Origin: Krumholzibacterium sp965370495
GTDB lineage: Bacteria > Krumholzibacteriota > Krumholzibacteriia > Krumholzibacteriales > Krumholzibacteriaceae
Reading direction: 5' to 3'
Length of the DNA: 28,047 nt
Assembly (NCBI GenBank): GCA_965370495.1
Contig: CBDUUV010000019.1
Coordinates: forward strand, 1-28,047
Shown here: positions 16,014 through 25,619 of the stretch, piece after piece
Numbering within the stretch: the first letter of the stretch is position 1
Layout of the letters: every line of letters starts with the position of its first letter
The notes under the pieces: model-generated
Seen by the model: only the letters and a program-made list of their open reading frames with translations
Told to the model about the DNA's origin: nothing
Database searches by the model: none
Position numbers and translations under genes: made by a program

Positions 16014-19000
16014 CTATTTAACAAATAATTCCAACAAATTCAACAGATTTTCAAGATCTCCGACCGCGGCGACCCTCCTCCAGCCTGCCGGGCCTTCGCC
16101 TGATACCCTGTTTTTCCCCCCACCGGCTTCAGGCCCAACTGACATCGAAAACCCGCTGTCTGTATGGAAAGTCAACCTGCCTTCGAATTTCTTTGCTATC
16201 TGGGCCAGCAGTTCCCTGCCGGGGGTTCTTCCGGTGGCAAACCCTGCCCGAAGCCCCCCCCCTTCATCGACCTCCATACTCTCCAGGCCCAGGCGCAAAG
16301 CCTTGGCCTTCAGCTCGACAAGCTTGAGGATGTTTTCCGCGGCCACCGGCAGAGGGCCGAACCTGTCACGAAGTTCATCCCCGACAGATTCCGCCTGTTC
16401 AAGTGTCCCGGCCCGCGTCAGCCTTCTGTAGATATCCATCCTTTCTTCCGTATCGGATATGTATTCTTCGGGAAGATACGCGGGTAACGGTATGGATATT
16501 CTAACCTCCCTTTCCTCTTCCTGTGGCTCGCCCTTTATCCTCGATATTTCTTCCTTTATCATACGGGCATACAGGTCGAGGCCAACCGAATTAATCTGTC
16601 CCGACTGCTGATGCCCCAGAAGGTTTCCTGCGCCCCTTATCTCCAGATCCCTCATCGCTATCCTGTACCCGGCACCGAGGTAATCGAATTCACTGATAGC
16701 CTGAAGCCTCTTTATCGCGGTTGCCGCCAGGCTTCCGCCTTTCGGGACAAGCATGTATGCATATGCCTTCCTGTCTGACCTGCCCACCCTGCCGCGAAGC
16801 TGGTACAACTGCGCAAGACCAAAACGGTCAGCCCTGTTGATAATTATCGTATTCACGTTTGGAAAGTCCAGGCCCGCCTCGATAATCATTGTGCAGAGCA
16901 GTACGTCGAACTTTCCCTCGAGAAAATCCACCATGACCTTCTCGAGTTCCACGCCCTTCATCTGCCCGTGAGCATGAGCTACCCTCACCTTCTCCGGCAA
17001 CAGCCTTTCAAGGTATCCTTCCATTACTGCTATCGATTGCACCCTGTTATGAACGAAGAAAATCTGCCCTCCCCGATTGATTTCCCTCATTATCGATTCC
17101 CTGATCTTTTCATCATCAAAGGGCAGTATCTCAGTATGGATCGGCAGCCTGTTTCTGGGAGCCGTATCTATCACAGATATGTTCCTTATCCCGGAAACAG
17201 CCATCGACAGAGTCCTCGGAATGGGTGTTGCCGTCATGCTCAGCACATCGACGCTTCGTTTCAGTTTTTTAAATTTCTCTTTCTGGTTGACCCCGAACCT
17301 GTGTTCCTCATCGACGATTACAAGGCCGAGATTCCTGAAATCTATATCTTTCGAGATTAGCCTGTGTGTACCAATAACAATATCCGTTTTTCCCTCTCCT
17401 ATTTCCCTGACAATCCTTTTCTGACGTGCGGGAGGCACAAACCTGCTTAACATCTCGATTGTCACCGGAAAACCGCCGACCCTTTCCCGCAGCGTGTTGA
17501 AATGCTGCAGGGCCAGAACTGTGGTGGGGACCAGGAAAGCGACCTGCCTGCCTTCGAGAACAACCTTGAAAGCTGCCCTTATCGCAACCTCGGTCTTTCC
17601 AAACCCCACATCACCGCACAAAAGCCTGTCCATGGGGGTGATTTTTTCGAGGTCCTTTTTGACCTCGTCGGTCGCCTGAAGCTGGTGGGGAGTTTCCTCC
17701 CAGGGAAAGGATGCTTCCATCTCTTTCTGCCAGGGTTTGTCGGGCCCGCACGCACACCCGCTTGCGATCTGCCGGGCCGCGTATATTTCAAGAAGATCTT
17801 TTGCAATCAGCCCGGCGCTTTTCCTGGCCTGTGCCTTCGACCTGTTCCACGCCTTTGACCTGAGGCTGGCTATCGCGGGAGCGGCTCCGTCAGCAGCAAC
17901 ATACTTCTCGATCATTCTCAGCTTGGCTACCGGGATAAACAGCCTGTCATCGCCATCGTACCGGATGTCGAGACATTCTGTCTGCTCTCCATCGACCCCC
18001 AACTTCCTCATCCCCATGTATCTGCCCACCCCATGGTCGACATGGACAACAAAATCCCCCGGCTTGAAATGCGTAGGGTCGTATGTCAGGGACCTGTTCC
18101 GTGCCCTGGGCGAATGCCAGGGCCTGTGAAACCGGCCAAAGACCTCTTCTTCGCTGAGAAACAGCACGCCCGCGTCAGACCAGCGAAATCCGCTGGACAG
18201 AAATCCAAGGGGAAAATCTATTTCGAGTGCTACTTCAGATAGAAGGTCTTCGGTCCTGTTTCTCTGGGATTCATTGGAACAGAACAGAAAAACCTGCCTG
18301 TCAGCAGCGATTTCTTTCCTGATATCCGATAACAGCCCCTTGATATTTCTCCGGTAATCTCCCGGTGGGCTGGTAAAAAACCTCACTGCCTTTTCCTGCC
18401 CAAACCTTCTGAATTCGATCCGGCACATCTTTTCCCTGAAATCTTCCAGCTCCTCTACTGACATGTACACTTTTCCGGGTGGAGGATAGAAGTGTCCTTC
18501 GTCTTTCGAGCTCTCGAACCGTTCAGCCGCCTCCCCGCGGAATTCATCCAGCGACGTTTCGATATCCTCCGCGTCATACGTGACAAGGATGGGGAGCTGC
18601 TCAAAGTAGTCAAAGACAGATACCAGATCATGAACTACTGCCGCGTAATGTTCCATGCCATAAAATTGTATTCCATCTTCCAGGCGATCAGCCGGGAGCA
18701 TTTTCTTTGCCTTTTCATTCTCATCCAGGTCCGCGGCTCCTTCCGAAAGAAAGTCCCTGAGTCTACGCAGCCCTTTTTCATCAATCGAAATATGGTGGAA
18801 TGGCCGAACCCTGATCGAATCCCTTTCACGCATCGATCTCTGGGACTCGATGTCGAAATCCTTGATCCGGGAAATCGTGTCCCCATCGAATTCCATCCTG
18901 ACAGGATCTTCACTGCTGACCTCGAAGATGTCCAGGATCCCTCCCCTTATCGCAAACTGGCCCTTTGCCTCAACGATTTCATGCCTCTCGTATCCCAGAT

Positions 19001-19475
19001 GAATGAGCCGTGATGCCAGATCGTAGAGATCGAACTCTTCTCCCGCGGCCATATCGATCAGCAGGTTGCCAAATAATTCCGGACTGAACACCTTTTTCAG
19101 CATGGCCCTGGCCGTACATACAAGCACCCGGCACCGCCCCTCCATGAGAGCTTCGAGAGCCTTCATCTGGAACCCGGTCAGGTTTCTGTCAGGATCCTGG
19201 TAATCGTACGGAAGAATCTCGTCTTCGGGATAGGAGACTACACCCTCTACACCGAAACAGACCAGATCGGCCTCGATATCACGCGCCTTGACCGGATCAG
19301 CAGCTATGACCACCATGCAGTCCTGCCTCTGCCCGGTAATAGTGGCGAGCAGAAGCGAGCGGGCGCTTCCCGTAAGCCCCCTGACCGGCACCAGCGCCTT
19401 TTCCTTCCCGAGCCGGTTGAAAAGCCCGGCGCAGGCCTCAAGCCCCGCGATAGTTTCTTTGAGTTCTTCCCACAT
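16014..19475 (-). CDS. mfd: Transcription-repair coupling factor
   Basis: Mfd removes RNA polymerase stalled at DNA lesions and recruits UvrA. The 1153-residue length is typical. The N-terminal UvrB-like module has the YPEDEILPYDYQDPD region and the RGGILDIFEV segment. The CarD-like RNA-polymerase interaction domain is at about 470-540 (FKPGDFVVHVDHGVGRYMGM). The RecG-like motor follows: Walker A GDVGFGKTE near 620, DEEH in VIVDEEHRFGV near 720, TATPIPRT near 750 and QLRGRVGRS near 890. The TRCF C-terminal domain, which holds UvrA contacts in check, lies near 1000-1110. ATG at 19475 is four bases after the stop of the vWA gene. The last 40 or so residues are Gly-rich and weakly conserved. Confidence 0.97.
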   Translation of the reverse strand: MWEELKETIAGLEACAGLFNRLGKEKALVPVRGLTGSARSLLLATITGQRQDCMVVIAADPVKARDIEADLVCFGVEGVVSYPEDEILPYDYQDPDRNLTGFQMKALEALMEGRCRVLVCTARAMLKKVFSPELFGNLLIDMAAGEEFDLYDLASRLIHLGYERHEIVEAKGQFAIRGGILDIFEVSSEDPVRMEFDGDTISRIKDFDIESQRSMRERDSIRVRPFHHISIDEKGLRRLRDFLSEGAADLDENEKAKKMLPADRLEDGIQFYGMEHYAAVVHDLVSVFDYFEQLPILVTYDAEDIETSLDEFRGEAAERFESSKDEGHFYPPPGKVYMSVEELEDFREKMCRIEFRRFGQEKAVRFFTSPPGDYRRNIKGLLSDIRKEIAADRQVFLFCSNESQRNRTEDLLSEVALEIDFPLGFLSSGFRWSDAGVLFLSEEEVFGRFHRPWHSPRARNRSLTYDPTHFKPGDFVVHVDHGVGRYMGMRKLGVDGEQTECLDIRYDGDDRLFIPVAKLRMIEKYVAADGAAPAIASLRSKAWNRSKAQARKSAGLIAKDLLEIYAARQIASGCACGPDKPWQKEMEASFPWEETPHQLQATDEVKKDLEKITPMDRLLCGDVGFGKTEVAIRAAFKVVLEGRQVAFLVPTTVLALQHFNTLRERVGGFPVTIEMLSRFVPPARQKRIVREIGEGKTDIVIGTHRLISKDIDFRNLGLVIVDEEHRFGVNQKEKFKKLKRSVDVLSMTATPIPRTLSMAVSGIRNISVIDTAPRNRLPIHTEILPFDDEKIRESIMREINRGGQIFFVHNRVQSIAVMEGYLERLLPEKVRVAHAHGQMKGVELEKVMVDFLEGKFDVLLCTMIIEAGLDFPNVNTIIINRADRFGLAQLYQLRGRVGRSDRKAYAYMLVPKGGSLAATAIKRLQAISEFDYLGAGYRIAMRDLEIRGAGNLLGHQQSGQINSVGLDLYARMIKEEISRIKGEPQEEEREVRISIPLPAYLPEEYISDTEERMDIYRRLTRAGTLEQAESVGDELRDRFGPLPVAAENILKLVELKAKALRLGLESMEVDEGGGLRAGFATGRTPGRELLAQIAKKFEGRLTFHTDSGFSMSVGPEAGGGKNRVSGEGPAGWRRVAAVGDLENLLNLLELFVK

Positions 19476-19479
19476 CTTC

Positions 19480-21579
19480 TCAGGGTCTTTCCGTTGCCAT
19501 CTCTTTTTTCTGGGCTATTGCCAATTCGATGATCAGCAGCAGGATCGCGGCCATTATAAAGGGCAACGAGACTTCCCTTCCTTTTCTCGCTGAACCGATA
19601 CTGGAAATCGTATCCTCCTGTTCATCGATCACGATGTAGTCTTCGAAGCCAAGCGAGTCCGCGGCTTCTTCGCCTGTCATGAATGACAAGTCTGACTCGC
19701 CGGCACAGTCAGGGTTGACATCCACCATCCATACAGTATCTTCCCCATCCGAGATCCTCACGAACCCCGGAATACCTCCCACCGGAATCATAAGGTTCTG
19801 TGGAGATATCGCCGCCTCCGGGCTGTATTCCGCGCCCCCCGGCAGGATTACCGTATGCCTGGAGCTGCTCTCCCTGTCCCACCCGAAACGTTCACCTACA
19901 AGATGTCCTTCAACTGCTTCCCGGCCCGGGTCCATCGCCAGAACGGCCTGCTGTACCAATGGCAGAAAAACAGGGGAAAGAACAAATTCGCCTCCGGAGA
20001 GAACCGGGTCGAATGACGCGAACAGGATCGTCCCTTCACCGCATCTTTCACGCCAGACGAATGGAGAACCATTTCTGAACGAAAGAAGCACGGCATTCTG
20101 GTCGACCCCCCTGATCACAGGAGTTCCCCTGAACCTTACTCGCGAAAGGACCTCCATGTCTTCCCTCTCGAAAGGCCGCAGGAAATCAGGGATCACGAGG
20201 CATTTTTCGATCGTCTCAAAGTTCCCCTCCCTGCCCTGGAAATCAGGTTCAGGATGATAACGCGACAGGCCGTTGATCAACCTTTCGTGTCCTTTTGTTA
20301 CCAGCGCCAGGATGCCTCCCCCATTTTCGGCAAAATCTTTCAGGATACTGATCTCCCTCTCTGCCGGTTCCGGGCCTGGCCCCAGGACAAGCATGTCGGC
20401 CCACTCGATATCAGCGGTAACAAATTCATTCCATCCCCTTGTCCGCAACAATATGCCTCCATCGGTTCCTTCGGGACTCAGCGCCTTCTCCAGATAGAAG
20501 GAATCGTCTCCGGTAACAAGAAGAACCCTGTCTTTTTCCCTCGAATAGATCCTGAAGAATCTACGGTCATCGACAGCAAGCCTGTCTTCACGTTTGCTGA
20601 CCTCTCCCCTGATCCATCCCGCCTTCTCCACCGGAATATCCACCCTTTCTGTTCTTGTACGGCCCGGCTCGATCTCGATTTCCCTTTCCACAACCCTCTT
20701 TCCGTCCACTGTTATCCTCAAAGGGAAACGGGCTCTCAGTTCTGACGAATGGTTTTTGATGTGGATGCTGATCCCGGCGGTCTCCCCCCTGCGCACTGCT
20801 ACCCTTGGTGTCAATACACGCTCGATCGCAACGTTCGCCCCGGGCCCGGGTTGAACAGGGATCATGAATACTTTTATCCTGTTCCTTTTTTTATCCTTCT
20901 TGGGGCCATCGCTGTTATCAGGACCCGTACCGGTCAGGCCATTCCCTTTTTTTTCACGATCCCCCGTTCCCGATCTCTGAAAATCTGATATCACAAACAG
21001 CTCCCGGATCTCCCTTCTACTGGACAGAAGCACTTTTTCCGCCGCACCCGAGGCGGCTCGAAGATCCGTCCCAAAAAACGAAGGTTCTTTTTTTTCCAGC
21101 ATGTCTACAACCAGCACAGGTTTGAATCCTTCTCCCTCGAAGACCTTTTCCTGCCTGGTATCAAAAAGAAATATCGTGACTTCGTCTTCTTCGGAAAGAT
21201 CCGATACTATTTCTTCGACCCTTCTTTTTGCCCTGTCGAAAACATTTCTTTCTCCTTCTCTTACGGCCATACTGAAACTCCTGTCCAGGAGAATAACCAC
21301 AGCCCTGGGGCCCTCTCCGGGAAATATCGCGGCCAGCCCACCCCTTATTACCGGCCCGGCAAAGGCCATGGCAATTAACGCGATCGCCGCTATCCTGAGC
21401 AGTAACAGCAGCAGCCTCCGAAGATTGACAGAGCGCATGCTCCTGCGGTCCGACCCCCTGAGGAACCTGAGCGTGCTGAAATGTATTTCGGGTATTCTGC
21501 GCCTGCTGAAAATATGGATGAGCAGGGGAACCGCTACGGCACCCAGCATCACAAGAAACAGGGGATTGAGAAAATCCAT
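19480..21579 (-). CDS. BatA-like membrane protein with vWA domain
   Basis: The 699-residue protein begins with the BatA N-terminal double-membrane region: MDFLNPLFLVMLGAVAVPLL (helix 6-24), the IHIFSRRRIPEIHFSTLRFL motif and a second helix near 55-78. A von Willebrand A domain follows with an intact metal-site motif DRSFS at 99-103. A low-complexity linker rich in Lys, Gly and Asp (GTGPDNSDGPKKDKKRNRIK) separates it from an extracytoplasmic part with Ig-like and glutamine-amidotransferase-like folds suggested by VLLVTGDDSFYLEKALSPEG. A final helix (about 670-692) precedes a short basic tail. Proteins of this type occur with MoxR and DUF58 proteins in aerotolerance-type (Bat) clusters of uncertain biochemical role. 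It is coupled closely to the DUF58 gene upstream. Confidence 0.82.
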   Translation of the reverse strand: MDFLNPLFLVMLGAVAVPLLIHIFSRRRIPEIHFSTLRFLRGSDRRSMRSVNLRRLLLLLLRIAAIALIAMAFAGPVIRGGLAAIFPGEGPRAVVILLDRSFSMAVREGERNVFDRAKRRVEEIVSDLSEEDEVTIFLFDTRQEKVFEGEGFKPVLVVDMLEKKEPSFFGTDLRAASGAAEKVLLSSRREIRELFVISDFQRSGTGDREKKGNGLTGTGPDNSDGPKKDKKRNRIKVFMIPVQPGPGANVAIERVLTPRVAVRRGETAGISIHIKNHSSELRARFPLRITVDGKRVVEREIEIEPGRTRTERVDIPVEKAGWIRGEVSKREDRLAVDDRRFFRIYSREKDRVLLVTGDDSFYLEKALSPEGTDGGILLRTRGWNEFVTADIEWADMLVLGPGPEPAEREISILKDFAENGGGILALVTKGHERLINGLSRYHPEPDFQGREGNFETIEKCLVIPDFLRPFEREDMEVLSRVRFRGTPVIRGVDQNAVLLSFRNGSPFVWRERCGEGTILFASFDPVLSGGEFVLSPVFLPLVQQAVLAMDPGREAVEGHLVGERFGWDRESSSRHTVILPGGAEYSPEAAISPQNLMIPVGGIPGFVRISDGEDTVWMVDVNPDCAGESDLSFMTGEEAADSLGFEDYIVIDEQEDTISSIGSARKGREVSLPFIMAAILLLIIELAIAQKKEMATERP

Positions 21580-21582
21580 ATC

Positions 21583-22488
21583 TTATCGCATTCTTTGTCT
21601 TTTATTCAGGTACGATACAAGCGCCCGGTCAAAAGGCGTATCTATAATAACAAGATTATAATCTATCGCGTTTTCCTTGCATTTTCTTTCGAGGCTGCCC
21701 GTCCATTCCTGGATTCTGTGACGGTATTCTTTTTTCAGGAACCATGGCTGCGTTCTCAGCTTCTCTCCTGTTTCACGGTCGACGAAACGGACTTCCCCGC
21801 TGTAATCGAGGGAAAGTTCCAGGGGGTCCAGAAGATGAAATATGACTATCTCGTGCCCCCTGTGCCTGAAATGCCTCAACCCGCTGATAACACTGTCAGG
21901 ATCATCGAAAAGATCACTTATAAGAATGATCAGGCCACGCCTCTTGATCCTGTCAGCCATTTCGTGCAGGGTATAGCTGATCTTTGTTCCTGCTCCCGGA
22001 GTTACCTGTTCGAGTGTTTTCATCAGATGGAAGAGATGTTTCCTGATCGACCTGTGCGGCACCATCTCTCTTATCTTCTCGTCGAATATCGCCAGGCCTA
22101 CCGCGTCCCGCTGTTTTATCATGAGGTATGCGAGAGCCGCGCACAGCAGCGTACCGTAACGAAGCTTCGTCATCCCCGAGCTGCCGAAATCCATGGAAGC
22201 GCTTCTATCCATAAGGAGGGTAGCCTTGAGATTGGTCTCGTCTTCAAAGATCCTGTTATAATACCTGTCCGTCTTCGCATATCTCTTCCAGTCAATATTC
22301 CTGGTCGATTCGCCTGCGTTATACTGCCGGTACTCGGCGAACTCCACTGAAAAACCGTGGTACGGAGACCTGTGAAGCCCCGCTATGAACCCCTCCACTA
22401 TCACCCGCGCTTTCAGTTCCATATTTGCAAGGCGGCTGACTATCTCCGGGCGCAGGAACTCGCTGATCTGCTTTTTTTCAGAAGACAT
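21583..22488 (-). CDS. DUF58 domain protein (MoxR-associated vWA-like)
   Basis: The 301-residue cytoplasmic protein carries the DUF58 signature EFAEYRQYNAGESTRNIDWK at about 49-68, followed by a vWA-like core with the DRSAS metal motif at 94-98 and LIILISDLFDD. The ATG at 22488 is chosen because GGAG lies six bases upstream and MSSEKKQISEFLRPE begins the conserved region. The frame could extend to 22635 but that would overlap moxR and add Cys/Arg-rich sequence without conservation. Such proteins work with MoxR AAA+ ATPases, probably as substrate adaptors or chaperone targets. The gene is in the usual order moxR, DUF58, BatA-like. Confidence 0.9.
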   Translation of the reverse strand: MSSEKKQISEFLRPEIVSRLANMELKARVIVEGFIAGLHRSPYHGFSVEFAEYRQYNAGESTRNIDWKRYAKTDRYYNRIFEDETNLKATLLMDRSASMDFGSSGMTKLRYGTLLCAALAYLMIKQRDAVGLAIFDEKIREMVPHRSIRKHLFHLMKTLEQVTPGAGTKISYTLHEMADRIKRRGLIILISDLFDDPDSVISGLRHFRHRGHEIVIFHLLDPLELSLDYSGEVRFVDRETGEKLRTQPWFLKKEYRHRIQEWTGSLERKCKENAIDYNLVIIDTPFDRALVSYLNKRQRMR

Positions 22489-22494
22489 TGCGGG

Positions 22495-22498
22495 CTCC
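22495..22498 (-). promoter_or_regulatory. Ribosome binding site deciding the DUF58 gene start
   Basis: GGAG on the minus strand, spacer CCCGCA, then ATG at 22488. Confidence 0.55.
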
Positions 22499-22529
22499 AC
22501 CCCTGTTCTGTGCCGGCTCCATGCCAGGC

Positions 22530-23513
22530 TTACGGCTGAACCGCATCGAGAAGCCGGCCTACCAGTTCTTCTGTAGTGACTCCATCGGCTTCCGCATGGT
22601 AATTGGTAACAAGCCTGTGCCTCAGAACCGGCCACGCGACGGCGCGTACATCGTCAATATCAGGCGTTGTTCTGCCGTTCATGATCGCGCGGGTTTTTGC
22701 CCCGAGAACAAGATACTGCCCGGCTCTCGGGCCGGCCCCCCATGACAGATACTGCCCTACATCGGGGAATTCGCTGTCCCTGCTTGCCCGGGTTAGAGCC
22801 ACCGCGTATGACAGGACCCCTTTTGAAACAGGGACTTTCCTTATCAGCTTCTGAAACTCGATGATCCCTGCTCCATCTATGACTATTTCGGTTTTTTCCC
22901 GTGGAGCCGAAGTGGTCGTATCAACTATCCTGAGCTCTTCTCCCTCGGAGGGATAATCAACAAGAATATTGAACATGAACCTGTCGAGCTGAGCTTCCGG
23001 CAGCGGATAGGTGCCCTCAAGTTCAATGGGATTCTGGGTCGCCAACACAAAGAAAGGAAGTTCGAGTTGATACGTCTCTCCTCCTACAGTGACATTATAC
23101 TCCTGCATCGCCTGCAGTAAGGCAGCCTGGGTCTTGGGTGGCGTCCTGTTGATCTCATCGGCAAGAACTATATTGGCAAAGACAGGGCCCTTTAAAAATC
23201 TGAACACCCTGCTACGGGTTGCCTTGTCCTCTTCGAGAACTTCGGTGCCCATGATGTCGCTCGGCATGAGATCGGGAGTGAACTGTATCCTTGAAAACTT
23301 CAGTCCGAGACATTCGGCCACAGTCGAGATAAGAAGCGTCTTGGCAAGCCCCGGGACACCAACCAGCAGACAGTGCCCGCCTGAAAAAAGCGCAATGACA
23401 AGCTGGTCGATAACCTTTTCCTGCCCTATTATCACTCTGGCAATTTCGCTTTTGAGCAATCCGTATATCCGGGCGAATCGGGCCAGCAGTTCTTCCTCGG
23501 TTTTCCGGTTCAT
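22530..23513 (-). CDS. moxR: MoxR-family AAA+ ATPase
   Basis: MoxR ATPases are chaperone-like AAA+ proteins that act with vWA proteins in maturation of enzymes or envelope complexes. The 327-residue protein has Walker A GVPGLAKT at 52-59, Walker B NIVLADEINR with the acidic pair at 118-119, the family block FTPDLMPSDIMGTEVLEE, sensor 1 FFVLATQNPIELEGTYPLPE and the AAA-lid ending RHRLVTNYHAEADG. The ATG is preceded by GGGGAG about ten bases upstream. The start lies 39 bases after the stop of the S9 peptidase gene. No BatB, BatC or BatD homologue is present in the window, so this is a reduced MoxR module. Confidence 0.94.
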   Translation of the reverse strand: MNRKTEEELLARFARIYGLLKSEIARVIIGQEKVIDQLVIALFSGGHCLLVGVPGLAKTLLISTVAECLGLKFSRIQFTPDLMPSDIMGTEVLEEDKATRSRVFRFLKGPVFANIVLADEINRTPPKTQAALLQAMQEYNVTVGGETYQLELPFFVLATQNPIELEGTYPLPEAQLDRFMFNILVDYPSEGEELRIVDTTTSAPREKTEIVIDGAGIIEFQKLIRKVPVSKGVLSYAVALTRASRDSEFPDVGQYLSWGAGPRAGQYLVLGAKTRAIMNGRTTPDIDDVRAVAWPVLRHRLVTNYHAEADGVTTEELVGRLLDAVQP

Positions 23514-23552
23514 TCTTTTAGTCTCCCCGTTCCCTTTAAGAATCCTTTATCA

Positions 23553-25430
23553 TCATTTTTTCAAGTGTTTATCCAGAAATTCGAGCACGGCGCCGTAACC
23601 CTTCAGTCGATTCTCTTTCTTCAAAAACCCGTGTCCTTCATCTTCGAAGATCAGATATTCGACCACCACACCGTTCTTTCTGATTGCTTCAACAATCTCG
23701 TCCGATTCGACCTTCAGGACCCTCGGGTCGTTCGCGCCCTGCAGAACCATCAGCGGCCTGACGATCCTGTCCGCGTGGAACAATGGCGATATGCTTCTCA
23801 AGTATTCTTTGTCGGTCTCCGGGTTGCCGATCTCCTTATACAGCGCTTCCCTGTAATTTTCCCACCATGAAGGGAAGCTGCTCAGGGTCCTTATCCAGTT
23901 GGAGATTCCGAAAAGATCTACTCCCGCGGCGAATTCTTCAGGCGTGAACGTCAACGCGGCGAGAACCAGGTATCCTCCATAGCTCCCGCCCAGGATGCCT
24001 ATTCTGTCCGGATCCACATACCCGGTCCTGATCAGCCATTTCTTTCCCTCGATACAGTCTTTCAGGTCATCATTGCCATGCCTGCGGTCATCGAGGCCCA
24101 GGAACCGCTTCCCATACCCGGAACTACCCCTGTTGTTGACGGCGAGTACGGCATATCCGTGATTGACCAGGTATTGCCGCAGGGCGGAGTATTCAACTCT
24201 TGCCTGCCCTCCGGGGCCGCCATGCACAAATATGATCGCGGGGATGTTGTCTCCGGGCCTGACACCTTTCGGCTCATAGTAGACCGACGGAATTATTTCT
24301 CCGTCAAATGACCTGTACCTGATTATCTTCGCGTCGACCAGGTCCTCTGTATCGATCTCGGGGTTCATCGAATCCGTGAGCCTGGTATACTCCCTGCTGT
24401 CGAAATCATAGACGAAGATATTGTTCGTCGACCGCGAATCGCTTACATGGAACCTCATATACCTTTCGCTCTTCGAGAACCCCACCGACGCAATAACCCC
24501 GTCGGGGAGCTCCGGCAGGCCGACCACTTCCCCGGTAGCCGTTTCATAGACCTTTATCTCGGTCCTGCCGTCGTTGTTGATACCGGTAACCCTGTATTTC
24601 CCGTTCCACGAGCAGTACGAATACAGTATATCCCAGTCTGCCGTCTCTACCGTTTCGCTTTCCCCGGACGCTATCCGGTATCTTTTCAGGCAGGTGAATT
24701 CACTGTCCTCGTCTGTAAGATAATACAGGTATTTCGAATCCCTGCTGAATTCGAGAGGGTTGTAGATGATATTGCCCTCGTGTTTAGACACATGCCTCAT
24801 CTCGCCTGTTTTCCTGTCATAGATGTACATTTCTGTATTGTGCTCAGTCAGGATTCTTGAGAACGCCATATATCTCATATCGTCCGAAATCCAGCCAAAG
24901 TTGTAACCCGAATCGTTCAGGTAGAGCATCTTCGGAGTAAGCGTCTTGATGTTCATCTGGTAAACGTCCATATACCTGGGGTCGCGTTTGTTAGATCCAA
25001 AAAGAAAATACTCCTGGTTCCTGGCCCAACCGTAGAAAACCGCCCGGGCCTTTTTCTCTGGAGTCAGGTCGATCACGACACCATCTTCATCCCGAAGGTA
25101 GATATGGTAGATCTCGTTGCCGCCCTTGTCGCTCAGATACAGGAACCTGTCGTCCCCGGGGAAATACGAGAGCGAAAAAACCGAGTGCTTCCAGGAATCG
25201 GTAAGCTGCTCCGCCGGGCCTCCGCCTGTGGGTATGCTGTAAGCGTTAAAGATCCCTGATTCATCCATAGTTGCCAGCAGTTTTTTTTCGTCGTGCGAAA
25301 AATACCCGCCCGTTACGTTTACATTGCCCATAAACTGTTCTATCGTGTATTTCTTCACGCTTTTTTCCGCGCATCCGGACACCAAGACCATGAAAACGAG
25401 AAATAAAACGTTAAGCGCCCTGACCCTCAT
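23553..25430 (-). CDS. S9-family (prolyl oligopeptidase-type) peptidase lipoprotein
   Basis: The 625-residue protein begins MRVRALNVLFLVFMVLVSGC, a lipoprotein signal with Cys at 20. Residues about 30-370 are a WD40/TolB-like beta-propeller (repeated YDRKTGE-, DDMRYMAFSR- and KYLYYLTDED-type strands). The C-terminal alpha/beta-hydrolase has the oxyanion turn GNDDL and IFVHGGPGGQ, the nucleophile in GILGGSYGGY (Ser about 483), the acid in GANDPRV (Asp about 568) and the base in DEGHGF (His about 600). So all three catalytic residues seem present. These enzymes cut short peptides, often after Pro or Ala, or act as acyl-aminoacyl peptidases. The ATG at 25430 is preceded by AGGAGG four bases upstream. 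It is the first gene of the long minus-strand run. Confidence 0.92.
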   Translation of the reverse strand: MRVRALNVLFLVFMVLVSGCAEKSVKKYTIEQFMGNVNVTGGYFSHDEKKLLATMDESGIFNAYSIPTGGGPAEQLTDSWKHSVFSLSYFPGDDRFLYLSDKGGNEIYHIYLRDEDGVVIDLTPEKKARAVFYGWARNQEYFLFGSNKRDPRYMDVYQMNIKTLTPKMLYLNDSGYNFGWISDDMRYMAFSRILTEHNTEMYIYDRKTGEMRHVSKHEGNIIYNPLEFSRDSKYLYYLTDEDSEFTCLKRYRIASGESETVETADWDILYSYCSWNGKYRVTGINNDGRTEIKVYETATGEVVGLPELPDGVIASVGFSKSERYMRFHVSDSRSTNNIFVYDFDSREYTRLTDSMNPEIDTEDLVDAKIIRYRSFDGEIIPSVYYEPKGVRPGDNIPAIIFVHGGPGGQARVEYSALRQYLVNHGYAVLAVNNRGSSGYGKRFLGLDDRRHGNDDLKDCIEGKKWLIRTGYVDPDRIGILGGSYGGYLVLAALTFTPEEFAAGVDLFGISNWIRTLSSFPSWWENYREALYKEIGNPETDKEYLRSISPLFHADRIVRPLMVLQGANDPRVLKVESDEIVEAIRKNGVVVEYLIFEDEGHGFLKKENRLKGYGAVLEFLDKHLKK

Positions 25431-25434
25431 TTTT

Positions 25435-25440
25435 CCTCCT
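25435..25440 (-). promoter_or_regulatory. Strong ribosome binding site of the S9 peptidase gene
   Basis: AGGAGG on the minus strand, four-adenine spacer, ATG at 25430. It selects this ATG over the one six codons upstream (25448) and gives a proper lipoprotein signal. Confidence 0.75.
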
Positions 25441-25584
25441 CTTGTCACACAGCTCCACAGTGCCTGAATCAGACAGCCCCAATTCTTTTATACGGCATAT
25501 AACGGTATCGTTCCATTCTTTTTAACATTTAGCCGGGGTCTTTTTCAACACATGCTTTGCTATTCCACTTGTGAACGCCTCCCT

Positions 25585-25608
25585 GGCAGCCCGGTTCACC
25601 GGATTGCC
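25585..25608. repeat. Hairpin: GGCA/TGCC outer and CCGGT/ACCGG inner stem
   Basis: CCGGT (25591-25595) and ACCGG (25598-25602) are perfect arms around a two-base loop. They are enclosed by GGCA and TGCC with a small internal loop. A competing pair GTGAAC (25571-25576) and GTTCAC (25594-25599) overlaps it, so two alternative folds are possible. Confidence 0.45.
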
Positions 25609-25619
25609 GATATCTCCCT

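Noticed and set aside
14932..16431. A 499-codon plus-strand open frame opposite the large parvulin gene and the end of mfd
   Set aside because: Spans two real minus-strand genes with clear motifs, shows no domain and no ribosome site; an antisense shadow of codon bias.
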